A DNA stretch of 64,000 bases from Typha latifolia (lineage: Eukaryota; Streptophyta; Magnoliopsida; Poales; Typhaceae): assembly GCA_019914945.1 (NCBI GenBank), contig CM034111.1, forward strand, positions 4,836,001 to 4,900,000, given 5' to 3'. The notes under the pieces are model-generated. The model did not search any database. It saw only the letters and a list, made by a program, of their open reading frames with translations, and was not told the DNA's origin. Position numbers and translations under genes: made by a program. Shown one piece after another: positions 14,001 to 25,249 of this stretch (the first letter of the stretch is position 1; each line of letters begins with the position of its first letter).

Positions 14001-16662
14001 TTTAGATATAGTATGGAGAACTGTGCATCTTAGCTGACTCGTACTGCTATATTGTACCATATGAAACTTATGTTACTCTACCTCATCTACTGCAGGCTAA
14101 TATGTGGTTAGGAACATTATTGATGGAACGTAGTGATGACATATATCGGATGAAAGGGCTCCTATCCGTCAGTGGCATGCCTGAGAGATTTGTCTTTCAG
14201 GTCAGCTTTATAGTTTATTTTTTGCGATTTGCCATTGGTAATGTCTACTTTTCTTTTGCCTAGTTGCTATATTGTAGGAGAAACTGTTTGAAATTCAAAC
14301 AGAGATCTCTTTGGTTTTAGAATATCCTATTTGGTTAAAGCTGCTAAACTCTAGGAGATCTGGTTGTTGGTTTTTGTTAGATTAGTTTTGTTAGGATTTG
14401 GTTGATTTTCAATTTAAAAGAGTCATGTTTTGTTATAGATTAAATTTGGAAAGATTCTAATAAAGTTAAGTTGCGATTTGATGGAATTCCGAAAATGAAG
14501 AGAAAAATTAATGGAAAATTGAGAATGTTATTCTTGTGGGGGATTCCACCTTTTTCTCTTCCTCTCATTTCCGTCTATTTTTCTCTTCCCCTTCTCCTTC
14601 CTCTTTTCTTCCTCCTATCCTTCTCCTTTTCTCTTTCCCTTCATCCTATTTTCTTTTGTGGTGGATTCTACTCCTCTTGTTCCCCAACAATCTAGGCTCT
14701 TTCCCCCCACAAGTCCAATGGGTTTACCTTCCTTTCCCCTGTGGCCAGGTGGTTTGCCTTTCTTTTTTCTATCGCTTGGTGGGTTGTCTTCTATCTCTCT
14801 TATCTCTAGTCATGTTAGTATGGAGAAATATACTTGGAGGCAGAAAAGAGATTCATTAAGGCTGTCTTTTTTTCTTGGACATGATCTATGTACATCTTTT
14901 ATTTTTTTGGCATATTTCTCATCCTTAGGCCATATCAGTATATTAGTGTGGTTTTGTGAAGTAGTAGGCTGTAAGAATGCTGAAGCGTTCATTTCTTAAT
15001 GTGAAACATAAAACATTTGATATTTCTGCATTTTTTATGCGGTACACTACTATGCATCCAACATAGCTTATGGATGCCTAGAATGTATAAATGTTGGCTG
15101 CATGGATATTCCATTAATTCCTTTTGGAGAGAAATGTAGTTCAAGGGTGAGAGAAAAGAAAATAGTCTTTCCAGTAACAACCATATCTTTTAAGCACTTA
15201 ACATTGTTGTTAGATTCATGTTAGTTTGACTCATGTTTCTGAGCCCAGCTCTCCGGATGAACTTTTCTATTTCTAACTTGTTCTTATTTCTGATGCTAGA
15301 TTTTGTCCATTAAATGCTCGAAACCATGTTAACTAGCTCTTGGAACAATTTTCATTACATTGCAGCCCAGGTAGACCTAGCTAGGCTCTTGTCTTTTTTT
15401 TTTGTTTTGTTTTGTTGAGATAGCCACACATTAGTTTTAGATATATTCTGATAGTAAGAAAGCTTCTTTTGAGTGGCTAAAGGTGTGAGTTCGTATTAGG
15501 GTGTTGCAATTCACATGCCCTTGATACGGGAGACAGTGAGGGTGGCACATGCAATCAATGGGTCATTATGGTACTCTGAATTGCATGACCTTTCCTTCAA
15601 ACCATGGTTTCCAAGATCAGCCGATGTAGATCCTGACCCGAAATGAGATCAGTCGGATCGGTTGAAACAAATATTTTTAAAGATTAAGATTGAATCTAAA
15701 ATGGATTATGTTTTGGAGCATTAATGATATCCTCAACTGCTTTCCTTTTAAGTTTTTAGTTTTTACTTTTTATCTCCTACACACTCTCCTCCCACCACTC
15801 ACACTTCACCGAACTCATCGAGTGGCCAATCTGGTGAGTGCTTTTCTCTTTTTAATTTTTTCTTTCTCATTTCTCTTCTCTTCTCGCCCACACTTTTAAC
15901 TCTTTTTTTCTTATTCCTACAGAATAATAGTGAAGAGAGATCTCTCTCTCTTCATCTCACTTCTGTGATAGTAATTTATAAGCATAAAAACTTATCAAAT
16001 TTAGTTTATAATTCATTATGGTTTTGTGTGAGTTTTTTTTTTCTTTATTTTAAGACTCCATATGTAACTAATTTTTAATTTTTTGTTACTGTTTCTAAAT
16101 TGTTAATTTTTTTCTGTATTTTTAAATGATATCTAAAATTTTACGTAATTAGAAAATAATTTGATCTATTATGGGCTGCTGATATGATTGATACAACCGA
16201 TACGGTTGATATATATTGTTTTTTTTAGAGGCTGATTCCGATCTCGATTCCAATACTGAATTTTAGAACTTTGCTCCAAACAGCCTATTTTGTTGGAAAC
16301 TAATATGTGAAAATCTGCATCCTACTTAACCTAAATAAGTGGCAGCATTAAGAAGGTTTCATGTAATATGCTGTTGATGGTGGTTTGAAGAAATATCAGT
16401 CTGCTGTCTCTGTATAATTTGTTGCACTACGCAAACTTGCGTTAACGATTTATGCTGCTATGATTTTCTTATCATCTATCAGATTAATCTGCTTGTATCA
16501 TTCAGCGTCTTCTACTATGTGCAGGGAGTACATGACATTTTCCAGGGATCTCCTGATAGATTATGGGGAGCAGATGAACCTAGAATCAACAAGATTGTAT
16601 TCATAGGGAAGAATCTAGATGTGCAAGAATTGGAGAGCGGGTTCAAAGGTTGTTTATTGTGA
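5072..16662 (+). CDS. COG0523/CobW-type GTPase with His-rich loop, probably organelle targeted
   Basis: G3E-family P-loop GTPase (CobW/ZNG1 group, metal chaperones; the closest plant forms I recall are the PTAC17-like CobW proteins). Exons: 5072-5398, 5705-5770, 6841-7021, 8847-9043, 10417-10467, 10552-10643, 11387-11508, 13844-13938, 14096-14200, 16525-16662; 457 residues. Residues 1-85 are rich in Ala/Ser/Arg with few acidic residues, like a plastid or mitochondrial transit peptide. Walker A GFLGSGKTT is split by intron 1. Next come the metal-binding NNGCLCCTV (CxCC), ETTGLANPAP, and the G4 motif NKID, split by intron 4. A His/Asp-rich loop (exons 7-8) precedes the CobW C-terminal domain with YRMKGLLSV, ERFVFQGVHDIF and KIVFIGKNL. 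Introns 3, 7 and 9 are 1.8-2.3 kb. The ATG is the first in the open GC-rich exon. Metal specificity is not visible from sequence. Confidence 0.93.
9177..9220. repeat. Exact 22-bp tandem duplication in intron 4 of the GTPase gene
   Basis: The unit gggtcagtcttttgtttata plus gt occurs twice head to tail (9177-9198 and 9199-9220) without mismatch, so it is a young local duplication. Confidence 0.85.
10862..10970. repeat. Degenerate tandem repeat in intron 6 of the GTPase gene
   Basis: Three diverged copies of a phrase of the type gttgttgccaatacttt followed by an A-rich segment and aaaccct/aacctt begin near 10864, 10901 and 10928. The unit length varies, which suggests old slippage or duplication. 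Confidence 0.55.
12338..12460. repeat. Imperfect tandem duplication of about 70 bp in intron 7 of the GTPase gene
   Basis: The block beginning acaaggaagctagaaaagtg, followed by actgaagttat and later tagacaatccaaccca, recurs from about 12408 with small differences (acaaggaagctagaaagtga ... tagacagtccaaccca). Confidence 0.7.
12571..12765 (+). mobile_element. Two partial SINE-like 3' ends in intron 7 of the GTPase gene
   Basis: Near 12598-12650 (gatccatatggctggcccag ... agttggaact ... ggcatggttattgtt) and again at 12715-12757 (gacccctatagctggtccca ... aggactgaaggtttggttgt) the sequence resembles the conserved 3' part of Au-type plant SINEs. I recall that part as a gatccatgtagccgacccca-like phrase followed by agttgggact and a gttgttg tail. 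The first copy is preceded by the purine-rich gatggagttgaatggagg segment often seen in such elements. The family assignment is from memory; the internal similarity of the two copies is visible directly. Confidence 0.5.
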
Positions 16663-19600
16663 TGAAGACGCTGTACCAGAAGCTTCAATACTTGAGAATG
16701 TAAAGCTTGCTGAATTTGGTGCAGCTAACACTCATCCAATTCAAACCACTTTTTCGGATCACTCTGCCACTCAAAACTACATAAAGGAAAAGCTTAAGAC
16801 ATAAGATGTATCTCTCCTTTTGATCTATGTTGAGAATTACAATACTACTTGTATACAAAGAGGCCACTATGATCATAACATGCTGATTTTGATGTCATGC
16901 ATAGTGATCTATTTACAGGCCACTTATTAGGCCCTAGTGAACATACACATGCAATTAGACCTTTTCTTCATTTATGTATCAATCTCTGGCTTTCATATTC
17001 GATTTAGCGTGTATATAATTTTTATAGTCGATACATATTTTGTTATAACAGAGTCCAATGGGAAAAGAAAACAAATGACTTTCTTTTAGGCAAAAGTCAG
17101 ATGAAATGCTTATTTCCACTGAATTTTTGGGTTTGACATATTTTAACAGGTCTAACAAGTGAAATTCAATCAGACAGGTGGAGATTTTACATTTTGATGA
17201 GATCAAAATATTTGTCGACATGGACTCAAGCTCCCTTGTGCAATATTAACTCACAATTTTATCTATAAGCTTAATTTTTTTTTTCATCATTCAAGAGCTC
17301 ATATTTTAGTTACATATTGTATAGTGAGTTCTGCTCCAAACTGATATAATGCTTGGATTATTGCTTCAAATCAAATGCAGCTGATATACTGCCGAACTAT
17401 TTTTTTTTTTTTTTAAATTTTAACTTTCCTTCACTTCTTAGCATTAGGTGGGGATCAGCCATTGCACAGCTATGCTACGGCTGAGTGATTAAGCTTAAAC
17501 TATTGAATCAACTAGATTTGGCCACTTAATTGGCTCCATCACTTATACTTAATGTTACCCAACAAAGATTTATGGGGTTGATACAATCAAAAAGCTGAGA
17601 GTAGAGAGTAGACAGGTCAAAGTAGACATTTATTTTGTGACATATAAAATTATCTTTGATCTTGTTGAAATTAAAGTTACCAACTTGGGAGTATATTAAT
17701 AACCTGTAGCAATGATCATACAACTAAAATAAGTGTTATTGCTTTTGTAGACAATTAGGTTGACTAGGCACAGAACTCAAATCACACTTTTGTACACATT
17801 TAGAACTATGCTTTCCAAATGCTTAGTAAAAGGTATAAAAAAGAGATTATTATATTTAGACCTCTTAAATTATTTCCATTTTCACATAGACCTTTAACCC
17901 TCCAAAATATCTCTTTTGTTAACACTTGATCAATTTTAATAAAAAAAAGTAAGGGTAAAATATTGTCTGGGGAGGTAGATATTAGATAATTGAGGGTCAA
18001 AATGTTAATAAATAAATTTATAAATGGTTTTATATACTTCAAAGATCTAGGTATAATTAACCTTAAAAAATGGCAAGCAAAAAGAGACCATTTCCTATTT
18101 TTTCGACCTGAAATTAAGCTCATGTAAAGCAAAAATAAAAAAGGTGGTCAACATTTGGACCACCCAATAATTAAAGCTTTCCAAACTCTGATAGCATTAT
18201 TGTGTCAACTATAAATACTATATATATATATATATTCAATTTTTTGTTGAAATTAGCTGTAAATATTAATTAATAATTAGTTCATACTAGTTGAGAGATT
18301 GTACAATAGATGTCGGCCTTTTTGGTCAATGACATGATGGATTAGGCCATCCACTACATAAGATAGAAGGATCTCAACCCAAGAATCTTTGTATATATAA
18401 TAGTGATTATTTGAATAATTTAATAGGAAAATTTGCAAAGAAGAAAAAGAAAAAACCTAGTTAATTGGGGTTTTTAGGATTAGAATCTTTACTATCTTAC
18501 ACTTTTTAAAAAAAAAATAAAAACCTTATTTTTTTTATCAAAAATATTAAAAAAAAAATGCTTGAGTTACCTTAAACTCACATCAGCTCAATAGAACAGA
18601 AATATTCTGTTTCTCACCGTCTCATTCTGTAGATAGTTTGATTAACAGTAGAATTTTAAATATATTAATTTAAATAAAATGAAATGTTTTTGTTCAGTTA
18701 AGTAATGTGAGTTTAAGTTAAGTTAAATAAAATGAAATGTTTCTCACCATCTTTTTGTTATTTATTTATTTCCATGTTTTATAGAATTTTCTATAATTGG
18801 ACAAATCAAGTGCAATCCAATTATGAGATAATAGAATAAGTCACGAAACATTTAAGAATCAATATACTTTTTAACACAAGTGAAAACTTAACGGTGTTCC
18901 AATTAAATTGGTGTCGTTGAGATTTAAACATGAGTATATTAATAAGAACTATTAGCACCTAGTAGACCCTTATGATCTGATCTCTTATAATCTCTTGGCA
19001 GATTAAGACTTATAGCATCTCAAATCTAATCACTTTTCTTGCGGGCCACTTTGTCTTTCCTGATGTTTGCAAAGAGAGATGCATATGTTTGATTAATTGC
19101 CTCAATGAGGAGATCAAGCAAGATAACTTTTCTCCTTTTTTTTTTCTCCATTAAATCTCGGGAGAGGTTTCATGGAGGAGTATTCACTTTAAGCTCATGA
19201 TTGTTGCTTACACCCAAAGGAGATTGTATTTTAAAAAAATAAAAAATAAATCTCTCCATAAATTAAGCTTGTGATTCTTTTGGTCAAGGATACTTTTGGG
19301 TATTTGCCAATAGCTTCTTTCATTTGTTTGGCATTGGATTTGTCATGATTCTAGCCTATTAAATTGTATAAATATTGTGCCATTAGTTTATCTTAATGTC
19401 AAAAGCAAGGTTCAACTTAATGTTATTCATTTATGAGCAAAGTATTATTTTAAAATATTAGTTAGAAGACCATGCTTCATATCATTAAATATGATAATTT
19501 TTACCACTCAAAAATCATGACCACTTGGATTGAGAGAGCACCATAATAACCATTTAAATGCATGTGTAAACTTTACATCACATAACATGCCAAAGTTTTA

Positions 19601-20122
19601 ATTTTAGATCTTGTATTCACCTAGATCTGTTATAAATCACCATTTAATATCATATGTGGCTTCAAAGTGGTGGGTGGTCCAGGATTTCCAAACCACTCTG
19701 TTATCCATTAGGAAATAGACAAGAGAAGAAGAGACTTGATAACAACCATTGCCACAATCATTCTGCTACAAAACTAATATCTGGCTTTCTAAGCTTTTAT
19801 TACCTTCTAAAGTTTCCCACAAGGAACAAATACTCTTTTTTCTTTTTCTTCTTCTTATAAATGTACCTTTGGAAGCCTCTAAAGTAGCTGCTTGTTAGTG
19901 ACTAGTTGTTAAAACTCAGTGAGCATTTCTTTTGAAAAAAAAATAATATATAGATTTGTTGGGAAAACTTAGTCTCTAGCAATTAAGCACCACCAGGATC
20001 TCTCCAATTGTTAGAGGAACTTTGAGTTGGATAAGGGATCAAATCAAACTCACAGGAGAGAGAGGATATAATGCACATCCTTATCCAATCTAAAAACTAA
20101 ATTATAATATGGGTCCCAATTC

Positions 20123-20162
<40 letters not shown>

Positions 20163-20436
20163 AAGAAAAAAGTTAGATGGCCTAACTTGAAAGAAAAGGC
20201 CACCCAGTTTGGTTCTTGGATGGACATAACAATGAGTGTGACAGATGGGGAGGATCATTTGCTGCTTCAGGAAGTGGTAGTTGTTAGGCTCTCATTGTTC
20301 ACCAACATTTGCCATAGGGTTTCATGTCCTCTCCTAGATGACCCCTTGGATTCAATTAGAGTTGCTCTTAAGCATTTAAGCCATGATGGCTCTTTGGATT
20401 CCCCTCAAATGTTGAAAAAAGGAGGAGAAATTAGAA
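16663..20436. other. AT-rich spacer and 3' flank of the GTPase gene
   Basis: No credible coding sequence. The first 100-200 bases are probably 3' UTR. The rest is AT-rich, with poly-T and poly-A runs (for example 17401-17414), a short (TA)n near 18219-18235 and an (AG)n microsatellite at 20125-20159. Open frames up to about 145 codons near the (AG)n run are low-complexity artefacts. Confidence 0.6.
20125..20159. repeat. (AG)n microsatellite
   Basis: About 17 consecutive AG dinucleotides on the + strand. Confidence 0.9.
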
Positions 20437-20444
20437 TGCCTTAC

Positions 20445-21178
20445 CATAGACAGGATATTGACTCGGACAAGCGTCGGGTTACTAGGTTATTGGTTCAACA
20501 GGTGGTTTACCTGGTTGGATTGCTGGCTTTTAAAAATATTTAACTAATATATAAATAGATCTAAATAATTTTAAAAATAAATAAGTATCTATAAAGTATA
20601 TGTATATCCCTCAAATAAATATTATTTATATAGATATCCTCCTAGTTATTTTCAAGTTAAGTTATTTAATATAAAAAGATAAAAATACTATTAAGAAATA
20701 CTTAAAAACAAGAATAATGATATTTTTATCTTTTTATATTTAAAATATTAAAATCTTAATGGTAGTTTATTCCATGTAATATTCACACAAAAAATAAGAA
20801 TTTTAAAAGGCATATGTGTAAAAAGTTTGTATTTTGAGAGATATACATGTAAATATTAACTTTAGATATACAGAGACTTTTCAAGAGTATATGTGTAAAA
20901 AATACTAATTTAATTAAATATTTTTAAAATTTTAGGACTAAAATACCATTAGGATATAGATAGAATAATCAAATATTAAGGATAATAATTTTGCAAAAAT
21001 AGTTGATTCGGCTGGTTTGCCAAAAATCAGCCGGGTTGCACGGTTCACTAGTTCAATCATTGGGTCAATCAGTTTTTACCGGGTTGATTGATTATCCGGT
21101 CTAATAACAAAAACGAATCAGTTTAGTGGTCGGTTCATCGGTCTAACAACCCGGTCTAGTCTGATTCTAATAACTATG
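20445..21178. mobile_element. Non-autonomous hAT-type DNA transposon (734 bp) with 8-bp TSD
   Basis: The left end reads CATAGACAGGATATTGACTC and the right end, reverse complemented, reads CATAGTTATTAGAATCAGAC. These are imperfect terminal inverted repeats beginning CATAG, consistent with the short hAT consensus. The element is bounded by an exact 8-bp direct repeat TGCCTTAC (20437-20444 and 21179-21186), the target duplication length typical of hAT elements. Both sub-terminal regions carry the ggttcac/ccgggttg-rich phrases common in such plant elements. The interior is AT-rich with no transposase frame, so movement would need a transposase supplied in trans. Confidence 0.85.
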
Positions 21179-21186
21179 TGCCTTAC

Positions 21187-24100
21187 TTTATCTTTGCACC
21201 CACATGTATTTTAGAAAATGATTTATATCATTAGGTTTAGAGCTTCTTCTGAGAAATTAGTTCTACAATAACCTTTTTGCATTATGCTTATTGCTTGCTT
21301 GCTTTTGAGTGATTGTTCATCTTAACTTGTAGAGTGATTTGAGCTGGATTAACAGCTATATGAGAGCTTCTATTAATAATATAACAATTCCCGGCTTTCG
21401 TTATGAGGTAATTCATTATCTAACAACTTAAGCTTTTAAATAAGTTCTTTATTTAATAAATAAACAACTAAGAAAGCTCTAAGTTTTACATTTGGTAGGG
21501 AGTAAAGAACTTACTATTTTAATTTCCTAGGATTGTTGAAGAATGTAAAGATATATCTCCACATTAACAAGAGTTGCCATCCTTCTATAAAGAAGTGCAC
21601 ATAGATTTACTCGGATGTGATTTACTCAAGGTTTCTTCAATTACATTAAGTAGACTAAAAGTTATTAAATTACAAGCAAATCATCCAACACACACATTAA
21701 TTAATGATCACAAATATCCTCTCACAATCTTAAGTTATAAGCCTACCTAGGTAAGTAGAGGAAGATCACTTTTTTTTCATCTGATATTAAAATGATGAAA
21801 TGGCTTAAATAACTCTACTCCCGCTGAGTAAATATAAACTGGAAGAGAAATTTTAGAGCAGCTTAATGATATAAGAGTAAATTCCGGGAGGGTAAAAAGT
21901 ACAGGGGCATCGTTAATTTTGGATGAAAAATCTAATAATTGCAATCCAATCAAAAGTTCACAAGCGGTCTATTGATATTAAAAAAAACGTTCAACGAGTA
22001 CACTGATTTTAATTTCCATTTTACGTCGCCCTACAAGAACCTTCAATGTAACAGTATTTATCACCCTAAATCTACTTACTACTTCAACGACAATGATAAT
22101 TACACATCAAACAGTACTGCAAGAAAGAAAAGGAAAGAGAAGGAAAGGAGAATACTTTTCTTCTAGCTATCTCTCATTTATGATCAATTTGGTTGCTAAA
22201 CAACAAACCAACACTCTTAGATGCCCTCCAAACTATTCTTCTAACAAAACAAAACACTAGTGGTTGCACAATGCTGAGATTGCTTAGTTGCTGCTGGTCT
22301 TCTTGGATCCTTCTGGTTGGTATCAAATTCTCAATGCTGGCTTAGTTTGCAAGAAAGAGAGAATGCTTGTTAGTTTTTATTTATATTTATTTTTGGATTA
22401 AAACGAAGAATAGCATCAAATGATCATCTTACTATCAAAAATTTCTCTCTTTCAGAGATATTTATGTAGGTAAAAGTGAAATAATTTAGGAGGCTGGAAT
22501 GTAAATATATTTTGGTGTTTGTTTTTGTGAACTTTGTTTGCACGCATGGTTTTGGCTTTGTCCATTTCTTGGAATGAAGGAAGGAAGCGTAGATTGCAAT
22601 CTAATTATAATGATGAAATGTTACAGAGAATATATATATATATATATATATCTTGCATGCAAATCTTTCATTCATTCACTAGTATAGATGTAATAAGTTT
22701 GGTATGATGTCTCCTTCTCTTGTCTACCAATTACCAACTCCCTTACTCTGCACCAACAAGCAACTCACTAATGACACCAACTGCTCTGAATGAATGCTAT
22801 CTTTCTCGAATACTACATCAATATATACTCCTCTAGGTGTTGATTTCTTGGGAAATTTATAAAGAAAACCTACTTTGTTTTATTTTTTTTTGTTTTTAAT
22901 TATCATAGATAAATTATTCTTGGACTCTGTCAATTTTCACCATTTTCTATATGAATCATCTCAACTTTTTTTTTTTGACACATAGACACTCTCTGAATTA
23001 TTGATGTCATATATGAAAAAGCTGAGAAAATAAAACTATCTCCCTAGGAAGATAAATAATATTTTGGTAGACTAAAATCCCGGGAATGGAAGGTAGAAAA
23101 ACTAGAACCGTTTTCACGACTTTCCCTTTTGCCGGCTGCTCCTTCTCAATGCCCGAGAGTGTTGATCTTCGCTCGGGCCGGCTCCGAGGACTTTTTATTA
23201 GTTCCTCCTTTATCATTTTTCTCTCTAAAATATAAGGGTAAATATGTTATATAGCTAGCTGCTCATGTGACTTACGTACGATAATTAATGGATGCAAAAA
23301 ATAATAAAAACCCAACAGAAGGAGTGTTTGAGATATTTTTAATAGTTCAAAAAATCTAAGTATGATTAATAACAGCCAAGTCAATTTTGCTTTTATAGCC
23401 TTAAAATACCCTAATATTAGTTTAATTATCAATTATCATATAGATGATGAGTTAATGTAACTGCCCTCCTTTTCTCACCCCTCTCTCCCTCTTTTCCTAT
23501 CAATATATATAATTGGGCTTCGCCATTTTGTCGAGGGGTGTTTTAGATATTTAATTTTTAATTTTAATGTAACAGAATATTTAAACTCAGGGTATTTTGA
23601 GGCAATAAAAGAAAATGGGAGGGCTCTTCTGATAAAATTTATATAGTAATTAAATTAAACTCAGAAGTGTTTTTAAGGAACAAAAGCAAGGATAAATGAT
23701 TAGGGTGTATTCTAAACTTCCCTAATTTAATTCTAGGGGGTTTTGCATGTATAGTTTTTAAAAATCTCTTATTTGCTTTATGCCCCTTTAAAATTGATAT
23801 CAAACATATTTACTCAGTTACTTATCAAGTTAAGTCTCAACAATTTAATATAAAAAGATAAATACGAAGAGAAATTGATAAATAAACTAATAATACTTTT
23901 AGCTTTTTATGTCTAAATTATTAAAATTTTAATGGTAAAAAGATTTTTATATATTTTGAGGGGTATACATATAAATATCAATTTTAGAGGGTTATTTAAG
24001 CCAAAAAAAACTCTTTCTTCTATATCTACTCTTGAAATATTAATCTATGTTTGGTAGATCAAATCCAAGTTATTTAAAATTAGAACCTTCGAACAACCTC

Positions 24101-25200
24101 TTTTTATATATATATTTCTACATAAATAATCAATAATTTTCCAAACTATAGATCGAAGAAGATCGAATCCTAACCTTCTTATAAGAAGTTTCTAGAAAGA
24201 GCTTGTCAGAATACTTTTATGCCAGGGCTGCTTATTCTATCCGGAAAACTTATCGTTTCATAATATTATAACAAGAGTAAAATAATTATATAAAATAAAA
24301 TGAGGGTCTATATGAAAATAAGTAATAGTTAGAGATCCAACTACATACAATAAACTATACCTTTATCCTTATTCCGATTTTTATCCCTCCACCTACTCTC
24401 TAACCCCACACCTTCACATGCTTCCCACTGGCATCCATGAGTCCTCGTAAATGCCAAGCACTATTCATCCCTCTATCTCTCTCTCTCTCTCCCACATGCA
24501 CCGCCTGAGAACTTATTCTTCTATCTATGTTTATCCGGGTAATAGGACGAGAATAACTATTCCCAATATTTATTACCCCCCCCTTGTCCTTATTGATAGG
24601 TACCAACTACGTTACAGTGTCCCAGAGGTACACTTTGTGGGCCGAGCTGGGGGTGCAGTAACCCCCAACCGTTACCTCTGTTCAAATGCCAGTTTCACTG
24701 GAGGCATTGCATTTTACACCTTATATTTTAGGAAATTACGATTCATTTTCTTAGAGAGATAGGAAAAGGGCATTTTTGAAAATCAGACAAAATAATCTGT
24801 CATTGATATCTTTTAATTAGTTTAGGATTAATTTAGGATGTTTTCGGGAATAAAGTTCAAAAATATTAAAAGGTGGAATGCGTATTGTAAATTCTTAAAA
24901 GTACAGGGTGTGGAATGTAATTGTACCATTAAAAAAAAGCTAGTAGGTCCGGTGACCGCCGGTTGGTATAATGGATAAATGACTGTATTGTAGTTTACTC
25001 TTCTCCTTCACCTCACCCAGAGTTCATCTCCCCCTCTCCCCCCTCCTTCGCCAACCTTTCTAGATTCCAAGCTTTCCCCACCAAACCAAATAAAGTCCAT
25101 TCCTTTCCTCCCCTTTCCTACTCTTCTTTAGAAGGTGAGATTGGATAGCTTCAACATGGTGGTCTTCGTTCTGGGCTTGTTTTGGCTCTAAAGGCATTAC
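21187..25200. other. AT-rich spacer upstream of the GH79 gene
   Basis: No recognisable gene. It contains a (TA)n run near 22629-22651, a GC-richer patch at 23085-23180, CT-rich sequence at 24470-24490, and a patch with short internal inverted words near 24600-24690 (gttacagtgtcccagaggta ... aaccgttacctctg). The last 200 bases are pyrimidine-rich and probably include the GH79 promoter and leader. Confidence 0.5.
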
Positions 25201-25249
25201 CTTTTTGGCTATCTTTCTTGTGCCGAAGGAGAGAGAGAGAGAGAGAGAG

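Noticed and set aside
15603..16270. Possible MITE in GTPase intron 9 (ggtttccaagatcag ... ctgaattttagaact)
   Set aside because: The ends are only weakly complementary and no exact target duplication could be found.
16619..16804. Open frame beyond the GTPase stop
   Set aside because: It is in a different frame from the conserved C-terminus, which ends FKGCLL at 16662.
20109..20543. A 144-codon + strand open frame
   Set aside because: It begins in an (AG)n microsatellite and runs into the hAT element; no protein similarity.
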